In this document: piece by piece, positions 22,433 to 34,215 of the stretch
Layout: each line of letters begins with the position of its first letter
Position numbering within the stretch: the first letter of the stretch is position 1
From: Magnaporthiopsis rhizophila
Lineage: Eukaryota > Ascomycota > Sordariomycetes > Magnaporthales > Magnaporthaceae
Direction of reading: 5' to 3'
Length of the DNA stretch: 45,497 nucleotides
Assembly: GCA_003049465.1 (NCBI GenBank)
Contig: PYSS01000188.1
Location: 1 to 45,497, forward strand
The notes under the pieces: generated by a model
Database searches by the model: none
What the model was told of the DNA's origin: nothing
Seen by the model: only the letters and a program-made list of their open reading frames with translations
Program-made: the position numbers and the translations under genes

Positions 22433-23750
22433 CTTGTATTGGTTCTCGGGATGAAGTGGTAGATGCCTCTGAGAGAAGAGCGATGTAGAAGCAAGCTTTG
22501 TGTGATGGTCTAGGTGTAGCGAAGAGTCTGCTCGATGACGAGGCAAAGAAGACGCGTTTGGAGACAACGAATGCCAGCTGTTTGCGCTCGACGACGATGG
22601 AGTTGTCGCGGACGGTTGAAAAGCTGGTATTGAAGAGTTTCTGGAAGGAGATATTGGATCAGGGAACTTAGAAGCACGATCGCCAGATGGCTTGCTGTTG
22701 CGTGTCGAGATAGAAGACGGCGAAGCAATATCGAGCTGGCTCGCTTTGTGTGATGAAAAGTGTGCGTGGTGGTGGTAGGGCTTGGCCAAAGCGAGCGAGG
22801 GCGGACGGCTAGATATAGGGCTCTGCAAACCCATCTGCGGCTCCTGCTCTTTTTGGACAACCTGAGCTTTCGAGGAAGGCACGTTGGAGCTCTCCGCGGC
22901 CTCTGCGGCGCATGCAGGTCCATTAGCAAACCGGTCTGGCCCTGGTTGGTCGCCGTCCTTGGCCCGAGCACCCGGCGGCAACTGGGTCCAGGCCCCTCCC
23001 GCGGCTGTCCCACCAATAGGACTGTCTCTCGAGCGCTTGTAGTCTTGTCCTGGCACCGTTGGAGTCTGCTTTGTCCTATTCTCCGTCGGCGAGGACGTCG
23101 TCGATGTGTTTCCAAGTGAGTGTTTCTGCTTGTGAACCTCCTCTGTCGTCATCTTGATATCGGCGTCCACGCGACCGTGAGAGACTTCGTCGCTGCTTTT
23201 ACCACCAGAATCACTGCCGCCGCTCGGCTGTTCAAGAGACACGGCGCCGTCGATGGTCCAGATGTCGCCCGGCCACCGAGAGCCATCGACAAGTTTGCCC
23301 CAGCCTTGCGTCCGACGCTGGAGGCCGTCCAGGCCGAAGAAGGCCGAGGCTTGGAAGCCTACCGTCGAGCTGCCGCGAGAGAACGAGCCGGAGCTCATAC
23401 CAAAGACATCGCCGGGGATGTACTCGCTCCTGGGCACGTGGCTATAGTGCTGGGGACGCTGAGGAAGTGTCAACGGGTCTTGGGTCTTGCCCATGACGCC
23501 TCGGCATAGTCCCTGGAGCGGAGTAGCCGCAGTGGTTGCAGCTTGCTCCTGGCTGCCTCGGGTCCGGTTCATGTTGCCGTCGCCCACTGGATTTCCCATC
23601 AGCTTGAGGGAAAAAGGGGCCTTGGTGAGTACCTGTTGTCGGATTCTATTTCTGCTGACAAACAAGTGGGTCAGGAGACAACTCGCTCACGAGGCCGAGT
23701 ACAAAAGGATCCGGCCTCGCGCCTCAATCAAGAATAAAATTGTGTGGGGA
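22433..23750. other. upstream region of the CCCH gene with a long open minus frame
   Basis: The minus frame of the CCCH gene stays open from 23665 to its ATG at 22432. It encodes a Ser/Pro/His-rich, low-complexity sequence. The last 100 bp before the ATG are CT-rich, like a 5' leader. I treat the stretch as leader and promoter, with an alternative longer protein (about 874 residues) possible. Confidence 0.4.
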
Positions 23751-23789
23751 GCCAAGTGCAACAAGACGATTCGAAAGGGCTGCTCCTGG

Positions 23790-25060
23790 TTGAGGCTGGG
23801 ATAGATGAGGAGACAGCAAGAAGGCAAGCCAGGAGGCAGGTCAGAAGGCAGCCGATGAGGCAGAGGAGGATACAGGCGAGACGAAAGACGAGGAAACTCA
23901 CCAGGAGACTCACCAGGGGACTCACCAGGAGGCTCAAAAGGAAACAGACGATGAAAGAAATGAGGGGACAGGCGAGGATACGGCCGGGGAAAAAGTGGAG
24001 GAACTGCGAGGAAGCCCACGAGGAAATCCACGAGGAAACCACAGGAAAAAAAAACGATAAAACTGGCAACAAGGCTCACGGGGAGAAAGGCAAGGGTACA
24101 AGTAAGGGAGAGACGAGGAGTCTCACGAGGCGACTGACGAGAACACAGGTGAGGAGAACCACGAGAAAACAGACGGCGAGACTGACGAAGAGGCTCACGA
24201 GGAGATAGGCAAAAAGAGAAACGAGAGGACTCACAAGGAGACCTACAAGGAAATTGATAAGGAGATAGGCGAGGAGACAGGCGAGTAGAAAAATGAGGAG
24301 TCTTGCAAAGAGAGGCGCGAGGAGGCAGACGATAAGACTGACGAGAAGACTGGCGAGGAGACTGTTTAGGATACAGACGAGGAGAAGAAACGAAGGGACT
24401 CACGAAGAGATGGATAGGATGGCGGGCGGAAAGAGAGACTTTACGAGGGAACCCACGAGGAAACAAACGATATATGACCCGATGCCGCCCGGATTCGACT
24501 CCTTCACCTTTGGGAACAAGGAACAAAGGATCTTGATGAGCACAGTCGACACCCTGCGTGTCTGCGGCGGCCACCGCTCGCCAGTCTATACCGAGGACGC
24601 GCCCGATAAGCGATAGGAATAATGTCGTTCCCACGTCCGCAGTCGTCCGGCAGTTACCGACTGACGGGGAGACTGCTCGGGAGACTGACGCCAGACGAGG
24701 AGATGGTCGATAAGAGAGACGAGGAGGCTGGCCAGGAGACCAACCGGGAGGCCGACGATAGGCAAGCAGAGAGACGGGGAGATTAAGGACAGGCGATGAG
24801 AGAGACAATGAAAGAGAAGAGGAGACTGATCAGGAGGCTGACCAGGGGGTTGACCAGGAGACTGATGACAGGCGAGGAGAGAGATGGTGACGCTGATTAA
24901 GGCTGGCCAGGAGACGGAATAGGAGACCGATGATAGGCGAGGAGAGAGGCGCTGAGAGAGAAGAGGGGATTGACCAGAAGGCTGACCAGGAGACCAGGTG
25001 ATTGATGAGAAGTTAGACGAGAAGACAGACGATGAGATCAAGGCCCAACAAGATTTCAAA
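23790..25060. repeat. purine-rich degenerate minisatellite, 12-bp basic unit
   Basis: The plus strand is strongly G/A-rich and made of variants of CAGGAGACTCAC, clearest at about 23894-23940. There the unit repeats several times in a row; plus-strand translation gives a four-residue LTRR-type periodicity. A higher-order pattern of GAGGCTG(A/G)CCAGG blocks starts near 24729, 24833, 24901 and 24976. A short non-repetitive island lies at about 24480-24650. No convincing gene is present on either strand. Confidence 0.75.
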
Positions 25061-25590
25061 AAAGGATCAACAAGCCACTAGAGACAAGGCTCTCGAGCGA
25101 AGAGATCCAAGACGATATTCCCGTAACCAAAAAGAAAAGGAGAGAGACGAGGAAGTCGGGCGAGGATGAGAGATAATAAAGAGAGAACAGAGGAAAAGAA
25201 CAGGAGGGATAGAGATAGGAAACAAGACAAGCAGAAAGGGAGGGAAACCACACACACATGCACGAACACACGCATGCATGCACACAACACCTTCTCGGAG
25301 GCAAGCGAGTGGGCTCGGGAGCCGGCTGAGCTGCAAGCAAGCGACGAAAGTCGGTACGGCGCTCTTCTTGGCCCTGGTGTATGCAAGAAGCTCGTCCCTG
25401 CGACCAAACGGCGGCGGCTGCCGGGGAGGGACTGGATTGCGGCGTGGCGTCAGGGGTTGCCCCTCTTCTTTTTTTAAAAAAAAGTCGGGAACAGAACCCG
25501 TCTGGTACTCTGGAGCCTGCAGCCGGGCGTCGGCGCCCCGCTCGAGGGTATCAGTCTAGCGAGACAAGAGGATGCGGGAGGCATGGAGAA

Positions 25591-25710
25591 AAAGAATATA
25601 GAGGAAAAGAATATAGAGGAAAAGAATATAGAGGAAAAGAATATAGAGGAAAAGAATATAGAGGAAAAGAATATAGAGGAAAAGAATATAGAGGAAAAGA
25701 ATATGGAGGA
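25591..25710. repeat. 15-bp tandem repeat (EEKNI-type), eight units
   Basis: The unit AAAGAATATAGAGGA is repeated seven times without change from 25591, then once with one substitution (25696-25710). A decayed copy with an ambiguous base N at 25717 follows. Degenerate GGCATGGAGAAAAAA-type units follow as far as about 25880. Such near-perfect identity points to recent expansion or array-length variation. Confidence 0.95.
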
Positions 25711-25939
25711 AAAGGANACGGAGAAAAAGGAGGCATGGAGAAAAAAGAGGTATGGAGATAAAAAGATGTAGAGAAAAAAGGCATGGGAAGAAAGGAGGTA
25801 TGGAGAAGACGCACGGAGACAGGGGGGCATGGAGAAAAAAGACAGAGAAAACGCATGGAGAAAAAAGAGGGATGGGGAAAGCGACAAGGGCCGGGGAAGG
25901 ACGTACAGAGAGACTTTGCCGCCCGGCAACAGTAGCAAG

Positions 25940-26695
25940 AGGACAGCTACAGCAGCAGCAACAGCGGTAACCACGGCGGCAACCACGGCGGCAACCAAAG
26001 CAGCAATAACAACAACAGCGGAGGCCGCAAGACGGCGGGAGGAGAGGGAAGGCTGCAGCAGAGGCAAAAGCAGCAGTTGAGAAAAGAAGAGCTGCAATAC
26101 CAACGGACGCAGAAGTTGCAGCAGCAGCAAAAGAAGGAGGAGCAGCAGCAAGAGGAAGAGCAGCAGGACTACAGCAATAGAGAAGCAGCAGGAGCCGCAG
26201 AAGGGGGTGGGGCGCCGGCAAAAGCAGGGCAGTAGCAACAGCAATAGTAACAATGGCAGCAAGAGCGGCAGCGGCAGCAGGAGATGACGACAGGAAAGAA
26301 GGAGTAAAGGTTACATCGGAGGCGGAAGCAGCAGCAGCAGCAGCAGGAGAAATAGCAAGAGCAAAAGCGGCAGCAGGAAGAGAGGCTGCAGGGTTACAGC
26401 AGCAGCAATAAATAATAATAACAGCAACGACAGCAGCGGCAATGGCAGGAGGTGAGGAGAGACAATCAAAGCAGGAGCGGCAGCAGAAAAGGGATGAGCA
26501 CCAGGACGGTTGCAACAGCAATAACAACAGCGGCTGCAGCAGCAACGTAAAAGGAGGAGGAGCAGCAGGACCGCAGCAGGCAGCGGCGGCAGCAGCAGCA
26601 GAACAGCCACAGCCACAGCAACAACCACAACCACAATAACCACAACAGCCGCAGCAACACCAGCAGTAGTAGTGGTAGTAGCAGCAGCAGTAGGA
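25940..26695. repeat. CAG/CAA-rich trinucleotide-like region
   Basis: Long stretch dominated by CAG, CAA, AGC and AAC triplets with scattered interruptions, including AATAATAATAA near 26410. It resembles a decayed trinucleotide expansion. Plus-strand frames are glutamine/asparagine-rich and minus-strand frames leucine-rich, but no frame has a start, splice pattern or domain that makes it a credible gene. Confidence 0.7.
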
Positions 26696-26940
26696 TGGGT
26701 CCAGGCAGTGCCAGAAGGACGACGAAAGAAAAACGCCACCCATTAACCGGGGCGGGGCCCGGATTGGGAAAGCAAACGGGCGGCGGAGGAGAGGACACAG
26801 AGACGGAAGAAAAAAAAAATAGGAGGCCCGCCAAAACCATTCCCTCATTTAAGGTTCACTGCGTCCAGATCCGGCTGCCGGCAGCATTTCCAACCTGTGT
26901 GCGCCTGTGTCTCCCACGTGACGGAAACACTGTCATTTTT

Positions 26941-26966
26941 TTCTCTCTCTCTCTCTCTCTCTCTCC
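26941..26966. repeat. (TC)n dinucleotide run
   Basis: Thirteen TC units, preceded by a short T-run. A CA-rich stretch lies near 27140-27180 and a 25-base A-run at 27655-27679. Together they mark the right side of the repeat-rich block between the CCCH and Mit1-like genes. Confidence 0.95.
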
Positions 26967-27989
26967 CTGAAGGGGGAGATACTATGAGGCGTGTGGAACA
27001 TTTGTTGGTGCTACAGCTACGTGTGGTAGTAAGCTCGCTGCCTGGGGTCTGTGCCCCCCAGTCTCCGTCCTCTGGCCTTTGCTGCCCTTGGGGAAGTAGG
27101 GCTGCCACAAGGAAAGAAGGGAACAAAAAAAAAGCACGGAGCACACACAAACACAAAGCACACACACGCACACACAGGGGTAGACAGAGAGACAGGGCGG
27201 CTAGCCCGATAGTCAGGCAGCCAACCAGCCAGCCAGGCGCAAATGTGGATAGCATGTGAACAAGCATGGAGCATGGACATAAACAAGTCATCGATTTAGC
27301 TATCTCGCCTCGCCGCCTGCGTCCGTCAATGTCGCAGAAATTCCACCGTGCAGTGCAGCCCGCCCTGGGCTGCATCTTTATCTGCACGTCAACTAAACTT
27401 GTCCTCCGTCGCGCCCCTTTGCTGCTATGATTTGCATGCGTCCCGCCTGCACCTGCAATGCACGGCGGGTGGTATCTGCGGGAAAATGTCTATGTAAAGA
27501 CCGCCAAGGAAAAAAAAAGAGGGAAAAAAAAGGCAAACAAACAACGCAGATCCTCCTTTCCCTCTCTAAGATAACTTTTGCTCTTTTCGGTTTATCGTGG
27601 TCTTGGCTCGGGTAGATACCAGAATAGAGGTATACCCGTTTTGGACGCGCAAACAAAAAAAAAAAAAAAAAAAAAAAAATCACACACTCGTACACACATA
27701 CACAACACACAAAAACCAAGGCTAGACCCACCACCGCCCCTCCGCACATATGTGCATCTGTCGGGGAGAGATGCCGACAGGCTGGGCACCGAGGTGCCCA
27801 AATCAAAATCTTGTGTGATGTTTGATACCGCGTTGGTGGGGCCAATGTTATACACAGGCGTGGAAAAAAAAAACGGCGGAGAGAGAAGAAGATATGCATC
27901 GTCGCAGGGGAAAAGGAAGAAAAAAAAACCGCACAAAATACAAAGTAACAGACACCTGGAAGAAAAAAAGAATCATGGCATTGAATGAA
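26967..27989. other. intergenic 3' flank of the Mit1-like gene
   Basis: About 1 kb without a supported gene. It contains A-rich and CA-rich low-complexity tracts, including an uninterrupted A-run at 27655-27679. It would hold the 3' untranslated region of the minus-strand remodeller gene. Confidence 0.5.
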
Positions 27990-30900
27990 TCAGGTTCCCT
28001 TCTTGCTGGCCAGCTTCATCTCCCGTAGCTTCGCCTTCAGATTCTCTCGAGTTGCAACGTCCTGAGGGTGATCCGACGTCCGAAGACGGTCGATGGCCAC
28101 CCTGATGCTCATCTCGGATGATGGGTTGAAGGGGCAGCCTGCTGCCGGGTTGTGGTGGTGGAAACATTGTTCACAACGCGGCAGCTGAGACATGTAAATC
28201 TGGGGTGCTTGCGGATGCGTCGGCATGACGCCAGGGTTGACTACTCCAGGGCCGAGGCTGGCTCCAGGGCCGATGTTAATATTGACGCCGTTGCTGCGTA
28301 ATACCGCTACTGGCTGTTGTGGTTGGGCCAGATTCAACATCGGCGGCACTAGACCTATACTATTACCAAGTCTGTAGACGGCTTGGCCGGGGGCAGGTCG
28401 TGGTTGGTTTGGTGGACGGCCGCGTTTTGTCGGCTGAGAGAAGGTGGGCAGGGCCGAGAGGTTGATTTGGATGCCCGCCAGTGCTGCCTGGGAGATGGGC
28501 TGAGAGACCTGCTGCGGACCTTGCTGCGGACCTTGCTGCGGCTGCGGCTGCGGCTGCGGCTTGCTGCGAGCCGGGCCGCGGGGCCGGCCTCGGGGCCTGG
28601 GGACAACCCCGTTCGGTCCCGGTGTCTGGCCATATACTCCGACGCCGCCTGGAACGCCGTGACTGGGTTGTGTGGCAGGCGCCTCGGCAGTAAGGGAGAC
28701 TGCACCGTTTGGTCCCGCCGCCTGCCCGTAACCTGCGTTGTTGCCCGGTATTTGGGGGCCGGGGGCTCCGCCGACCGAGCCCGGGGGCCACTGGAGGGTG
28801 GCGTCAAGTTCTGTGCATTTGAAGGTTCGTTAGCTGGAGGGCATGGCACTTTCTGTGCGTCGGCATCTGCTTTGCTTTGCTTTGAGTTGGATGACGACGA
28901 CTTCGCCGTCTTCTTGGACTGGGCTGCCGTCTTTGCCCGGGCTGCCCTTGAGGTAGCAGTAGCAGTCGCCTTGGGGGTAGCAGCAACCGCCTTGGCAGCA
29001 GCAGCAGCAGCCCTAGCCCGAGCCCGGGTCTGAGTTGGTGATGCTGCTGCTGGTGTTGGTGTTGCAGTTGGGGTCGACTTGCTTCTAGTGACTCTAGAAG
29101 CCGTCTTTGGGGTCGTGGGGGTCTTTGGGGCTTTTGCCCGAGACTTCACAGGCGAGCCCTTCTTTCCTTGCTGTTTTTTCTTCGGAGTGGTCGTACCTTG
29201 GGGACCGGTCCTGCGAGCTGCGTCTTGCACATCCGACTCTATCCGTGCCTCGTCATCGTCGCTAGCCTCGTTGGCCACAAAGTCATCGTCCTGCTCCGAC
29301 TCGCTCTTGGGGCCCTCGTCGTCAAACTGCATGTGCTGCGAGTACTGGACAGCCTGGCGTCGTCTGCCTCCACGCCCCAGCACCACCGCCTCCTTCTCCG
29401 CGCGGCGCTTGGCGTCCATCTCGCGCTCCATGAGCAGCTTCTCCCACACGTTCTCGCTCACGCCAGCGCCCTCCACCACCTCGAGGTCGTCGACCAGGCC
29501 ACCCTTGTCGTTGACCCAGACGCGAGCGAGAGTGAACTCACGCTCGCGCTTGTCGTCCTCGCCGAGTTCCGGCGCGAAGAGATGCGACCGGTCAAGGAGC
29601 TTCTCCACAGAGGCGTCGTCATACTTGATGATTTCCTTCTCGTTGTCCTCGCTGAATAGTGCCTCGGCTCCGTGCTTGAGGATCGATTCCAGATCATCAG
29701 ACTCCACATCCTGCTTGTCCATGGTCTCGATCATGACGTGGTCGAGAGCCATCTTCTTGCGGCCCATCTGCATGATCTTCTCCTCGACCGAGCCCTTGGT
29801 CATGAGCTGGAAGCAAAGCACCTTCTTTGTCTGTCCAATACGATGCGCCCGCGACAGCGCCTGGATGTCCTGATGAGGGTTGAAGTCCGGATCGAGGATG
29901 ATCACGGTGTCAGCCGTCGCCAGGTTGATGCCTACGCCACCCGCGCGGGTGGAAAGCAGAAATGCAAAGATCTCGGAGCCGGGCGCGTTGAACTCGTCGA
30001 TCCGATGCTGCCTCTCTAGACTCGTCACGCTGCCGTCCAGGCGCCGGTACTGGAATCCAAGCCCGTGCAAAAAGTCCTCAAGAATATTCAGTTGGTCCAG
30101 GAACTGACTGAAGATCAGGACTCGGTGGCCGTTTTCCTTCAGCTTCGGCAGCATCATGTTCAGAAGCACGAGCTTGGAGGAGGCTTCAATAAGGCCGGCC
30201 TGCATGGTTTTGGCATCGAGGTCGCGGTCCTCGATGGCGTCACTGTACACGAAGGGATGGCAGAGACACTTGCGGAGCTGCATGAGGATGTTGTTCAGAG
30301 AGCCACGCTCCGTTTTGCTCATCTTGCTCTTGGCGAAGATGGCCTGGATCAGCTGAGGGTTTTTGGCCATGATGGACTTGCACAGTTTCTCCTGCACGAC
30401 CGACATGCTGACCGGCACAATGACCTGGCCCATGGGCGGCAGGAACTTGAGCACATCGGCCTTTGTCCGCCGCAGGAAGTAGGGCTTGATGAGCGCGTGG
30501 AGCTCCCGGATGTTCTCATTGGTAAGCTCGGCATACTCCTCGTCCATCTTCGCCGCGACCTTGCTGGTGTCGATAAACTGGATCAGGTTGAACAGCTCGC
30601 GCTTGTTGTTCTGGAGCGGCGTCCCGGTCAGGAGCACGCGGAAGGGGATCTTCATTGCCCGCAGCGCGCCGTAGAGAAGACTCTGGTCGTTCTTGAGACG
30701 CTGGCCCTCATCAACCACCAGACCTTGCCAGCGCACATGGCGGAAGAGGTACCGGGTCTGGGGGTCCTGAGCCGAGTCGTACGACATGATGACAACGTGC
30801 GCCTTGATGTCCTTGGATCCGTCGGGGAAGAGCTCGTTTTTGTATGCGATTTCCTGCGGGACCTTGCCGCCGAAGTAGCATACCACACGGAGGTCTGGGA

Positions 30901-33900
30901 CCCATTGCTTCATCTCGCGGCGCCAATTCGGGCACGTTGAACTGGGGACGACAATAAGGAATGGCCAGCACTTGGGCTGTTGCAGGGCGAGGTAGCCGAT
31001 CATGCCACAAATCTGGATTGTTTTACCCAGGCCCATCTCGTCCGCAAGGATGATACTATCCATCTTGTAGAAGTGATACACCAGCCAGTTCACACCCTCG
31101 ACTTGGTACTTCATCAGCCGGCGGGATGGTGTCAGGGCTTCGGGCTGCTCAGCAATTTCCGGAGGTGGGTTCTCACAGAACTTGACGATGCGCTGGTTGA
31201 TTATATGCGGCGGCACTGAGTTGAAGAGCTTGCCGTTGATGTATTCCTCGTAAGCCTCCTTGAAGGCGTCCCACAAAGGCCGATTGCTTCTCGAGGGAGG
31301 CGAGTCCCACACGACCTCGTCGTACGACAGGCCTTGGAACTTGACGCGTACTTCCTTGACCTTGGAGATCCTTGCCAAGGCATCTTCCTTGGAAGCGATC
31401 CGATCGCTGCCACTATGATACTTGGCAGCGAAAATGATGTCTGCCATGAGGTACTCGGCCGGGATCGCATCTTCTTTGGTGAAGCGTGGGGGTAGCGGCT
31501 GTCCGTCGTCGCGCTTGGCGAAGGATGCCCGCATTGTCCCGTGGCTGGCACCGAATATCCACGCGCCCGGCATCCAGGTGCAGTGGGCGTGCGACATCTG
31601 GCCCCACTTGACGAGATATTCCTTGTCGTCCTCGCTGATGAGGCTGTAGGGCTCGTTCTGGTACGAGTCGTGGTCGACAGGTCTCCATGCCACAAGGCCC
31701 TGGATCTCGTCGTTTTTGTGGACCAGACAGTCCTTACACGTGTGGTGCATCGAGTACTCGGTCAGGCGGTCCGCTCGGATCTTGTCCTTATCAGTCGGAT
31801 CCTCGTCGGCGGAATTCTCCAGTCGAGGGAGATGCAGATAGTGGAATGCCCGCTTGCAGCGGGTGCAGCGGAAAAGAACATTTTCGGGGTTGTTGATCAG
31901 CTTGGCGGCGACCTTGGTAATAGGATCGTCGCCATCATTGGCGGCGCGGAGCTTCTCCTCCTGCTTGGACGTAAGCTTGGGGGTGAACTCGCGGCACGCC
32001 GGACCGACAGTGCGGCACTCCTGGCAGGTGTCGTGCCGTGGAGCCTTGCAGTCCTTCTTGTAGTACAACCCGATGCAGAATCGGCACTGCAGCACGAAAT
32101 GATCCGCCCCAACCTTGCTCACTCGATGATCCCTCATGCCACGGTATCCCAGGCACACCTTGTGGAACGAGAACGAGCAGCCTTGGCAGTGAATCAACAT
32201 GCCCTTGTTGTGGTTCGTCCCACTTGATCCGCAGGTGCCGCAAGTCTTGGAGTGAGCGTCGACGAACTCCACGTTGTCCACCGGCTGGAATATCTCCTTG
32301 ATACTGACAGCCTTTGGGGCAGCTGGAGCCTTGTCGTCCTCGACGTAGAACGAGTCATCATCCGCGAGATCAAGCATAGCCTTGGTAGCCTTGTTGGCCC
32401 TTCCCGATCGGCGCACCTCGAATTCGATCGATGCCTGCCTGTAGGTGACGCGTGCCGGCCGACCGCGCTTTCGCTTGGGATTTTTCGGGTTGATGTCGGA
32501 TCGGACGAGGGGGATAAAGCTCTCATCCTTGTCATCCTCGCTCTCGCGGGCATTGCTCTCGCCTGCGAGCTCATCCTCATCGTGGTCTACCACACGATTT
32601 TGGTTGGTGATCAGAGTAACCCGAGGACGTAGGTTGCGCTGCGCCGGCTGAGAATGCTCCCTAGGCTCGGAGCCGGACTGGGCAGCCCGCCTCGATGAAC
32701 GTCGGGAGCTCACTTCAGCAGCCGGATATTTCCGCGACGATGCTGATTTGCGTCTAGACCCGCGAACAACGTCGTCATCGTCGTCAAGGTCCATGTCGTC
32801 AGAATCACCCTCGTTGTCATCATCGTCGTCAGGAAAGTCATCGTAGCGTAGCTCATCGGAGGAGTCATCACGATGCGAGTGCTTGCGCTTCTTGTGAGGT
32901 CGTCCAAACATGGTGTCGACTATAGAATCGCCAGGATGCTGGAAATGCTCTAGCGCCTTGAGCCCGTTCTCAGAAGCGACCAGTTCGTCGAATGATACCT
33001 TGCCAGCGGGTTAGCGTGAAAGTTGGTCACAGATCGACAACCGCGAAGATGACATGTATGGAATGCGATCAGTCAGAAATAGGCAAGTGACTCTAAGCCA
33101 TACCGTTCGCGCACTAGGATTTCGCAGTACCGCCAAGCGGCACAGCGATCCAGGATGCGAATGGGGTTGCTGGAGGGGATTTGGCTTGTGGCCGATGAAG
33201 TATCAAGTAGTGAAAGTCGAGGAAAGGTGAGATGGCCCGGGTCGCTCCCAGAAGGGTAGGTAGGCCTCGGGGAACGCAGATCGCAAGAGACAAGTAGACT
33301 CCAGGCAGTCGTCTCGCCCGGGCAGATTTCGCAGTGGTGGCGGGCAAGCGGCAAACGAGATGTGAGGAGTGAAGGCTTAAAGTGGAAGGTGCGAATTGCG
33401 AGTTCGAGGTGTTGAGAGGGTTGCTTGATGCGGAGTGTTGAGTGCCAACCGCCAATTTACCTACAGAGAACAGTTGGAGGTTGCGGGCTTAGGATCCGCT
33501 CAAGTGGGATCAAGGAGGGCAAGAAGAGGCTCGGAGAACTTCCTTGATAGCCTGATGGGCCAGACGAGAAACCAATCACCGACTGGGTGCTTTGATATAC
33601 GCTGTCGGGGGAGCCACGCTTGCGACTGAAGAAGGCAAGGCATCGCAAGAGTACCGAAAATTCGGGACTCACCTGGTCGACAGCACCGTCATCGTATTCG
33701 ATCTGGTACCATTCTTCACCACGTGCGCCTTCAATCTCGTTCACAATGGAGCGCACGTAGGTGCTCCGCGGCGCAACCTTGTACCCGTCACGGAGATGCG
33801 CCGGCAGTGGGGTGATGCGGATCTCGAGGCCCCGGGCTTTCCGGACCGGCTCCTTCCCCTTCGCCACCTTGGAACGCGCCGCTGGATACCAGCCGTCAAC

Positions 33901-34215
33901 CCCACCCTCCTCGTCCTCGTCCTCCTCATCCTCTTCCTCTTTATATGCATCCGCGCCTACGTCTTCACCCTCGGAGGAGTCTTCAGTATCATCTTCAGGC
34001 TTATCCCCGGTGCGCGAAGCGCTGTCGTGCTTTGGGTCGTGAGGCGCATCGTCGGCCGTGCCGCCATTGCTGGCATTTCGGTTCGGAAGCTCGATAGATG
34101 GGAGAACTGGAGGGCCGGTGGCTGCGGGTGCAAACCGGGCAACAGCGGACTCGGCATCGGGACTTGATGCGGCCTCCGAGACCTCGGCCCCGGAGGCAGC
34201 GGGGCTGCTGGACAT
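27990..34215 (-). CDS. mit1: Mit1/CHD3-like SNF2 chromatin remodeller with PHD-type fingers and chromodomain
   Basis: Predicted ATP-dependent nucleosome remodeller of 1830 residues, resembling Mit1 of the fission-yeast SHREC silencing complex and Mi-2/CHD3. Exons (minus) are 34215-33673, 32998-28850 and 28790-27990, all in phase 0. Exon 1 ends in EWYQIEYDDGAVDQ and exon 2 continues VSFDELVASENGLKALEHF, one continuous domain; the 674-nt intron between them has GTGAGT and GCTAAC signals. An acidic region precedes cysteine-rich PHD-like fingers (residues about 430-610; CGTCGSSG, CQGCSFSFH, CKDC). A chromodomain-like segment EYLVKWGQMSHAHCTW lies near 640. The SNF2 ATPase has Walker A DEMGLGKT near 830 and box II DEGQ near 943; helicase-C begins VLIFSQFLDQLNILEDF near 1148. 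The Ala/Lys- and Gln/Pro-rich tail ends with a small Cys/His motif (CEQCFHHHNPAAGCPF). The last intron (59 nt, donor GTGCCA) is the least certain junction. Confidence 0.85.
32999..33672 (-). other. 674-nt intron 1 of the Mit1-like gene
   Basis: Bounded by CAG|GTGAGT at 33673/33672 and by GGCAAG|GTATCA at 32999/32998, with a GCTAAC branch site about 16 nt before the acceptor. It is several times longer than most introns here. It contains a 113-codon open minus frame (33114-33455) with no recognisable domain. An extra exon was looked for, but the phase-0 ends already join two halves of one domain. Confidence 0.65.

Noticed and set aside
24470..24650. Possible tRNA, because of GGATTCGACTCC near 24490
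   Set aside because: The T-arm-like sequence has no matching acceptor, D or anticodon stems around it.
23687..24808. 373-codon minus-strand open frame in the repeat block
   Set aside because: Composition follows the 12-bp purine repeat (Ser/Pro/Arg/Leu periodicity). It has no domain, and its opposite strand is equally open; this is a repeat artefact.
25556..26848. 430-codon minus-strand open frame rich in Leu, Ala and Cys
   Set aside because: It is the complement of the CAG/CAA and 15-bp repeats, includes the ambiguous base at 25717, and changes composition wherever the repeat changes.
28355..28790. Read-through C terminus of the Mit1-like main frame
   Set aside because: The alternative frame in the same stretch leads into a continuous Gln/Pro-rich tail and a Cys/His motif, so an intron is the better explanation, although kept as an open question in the findings.
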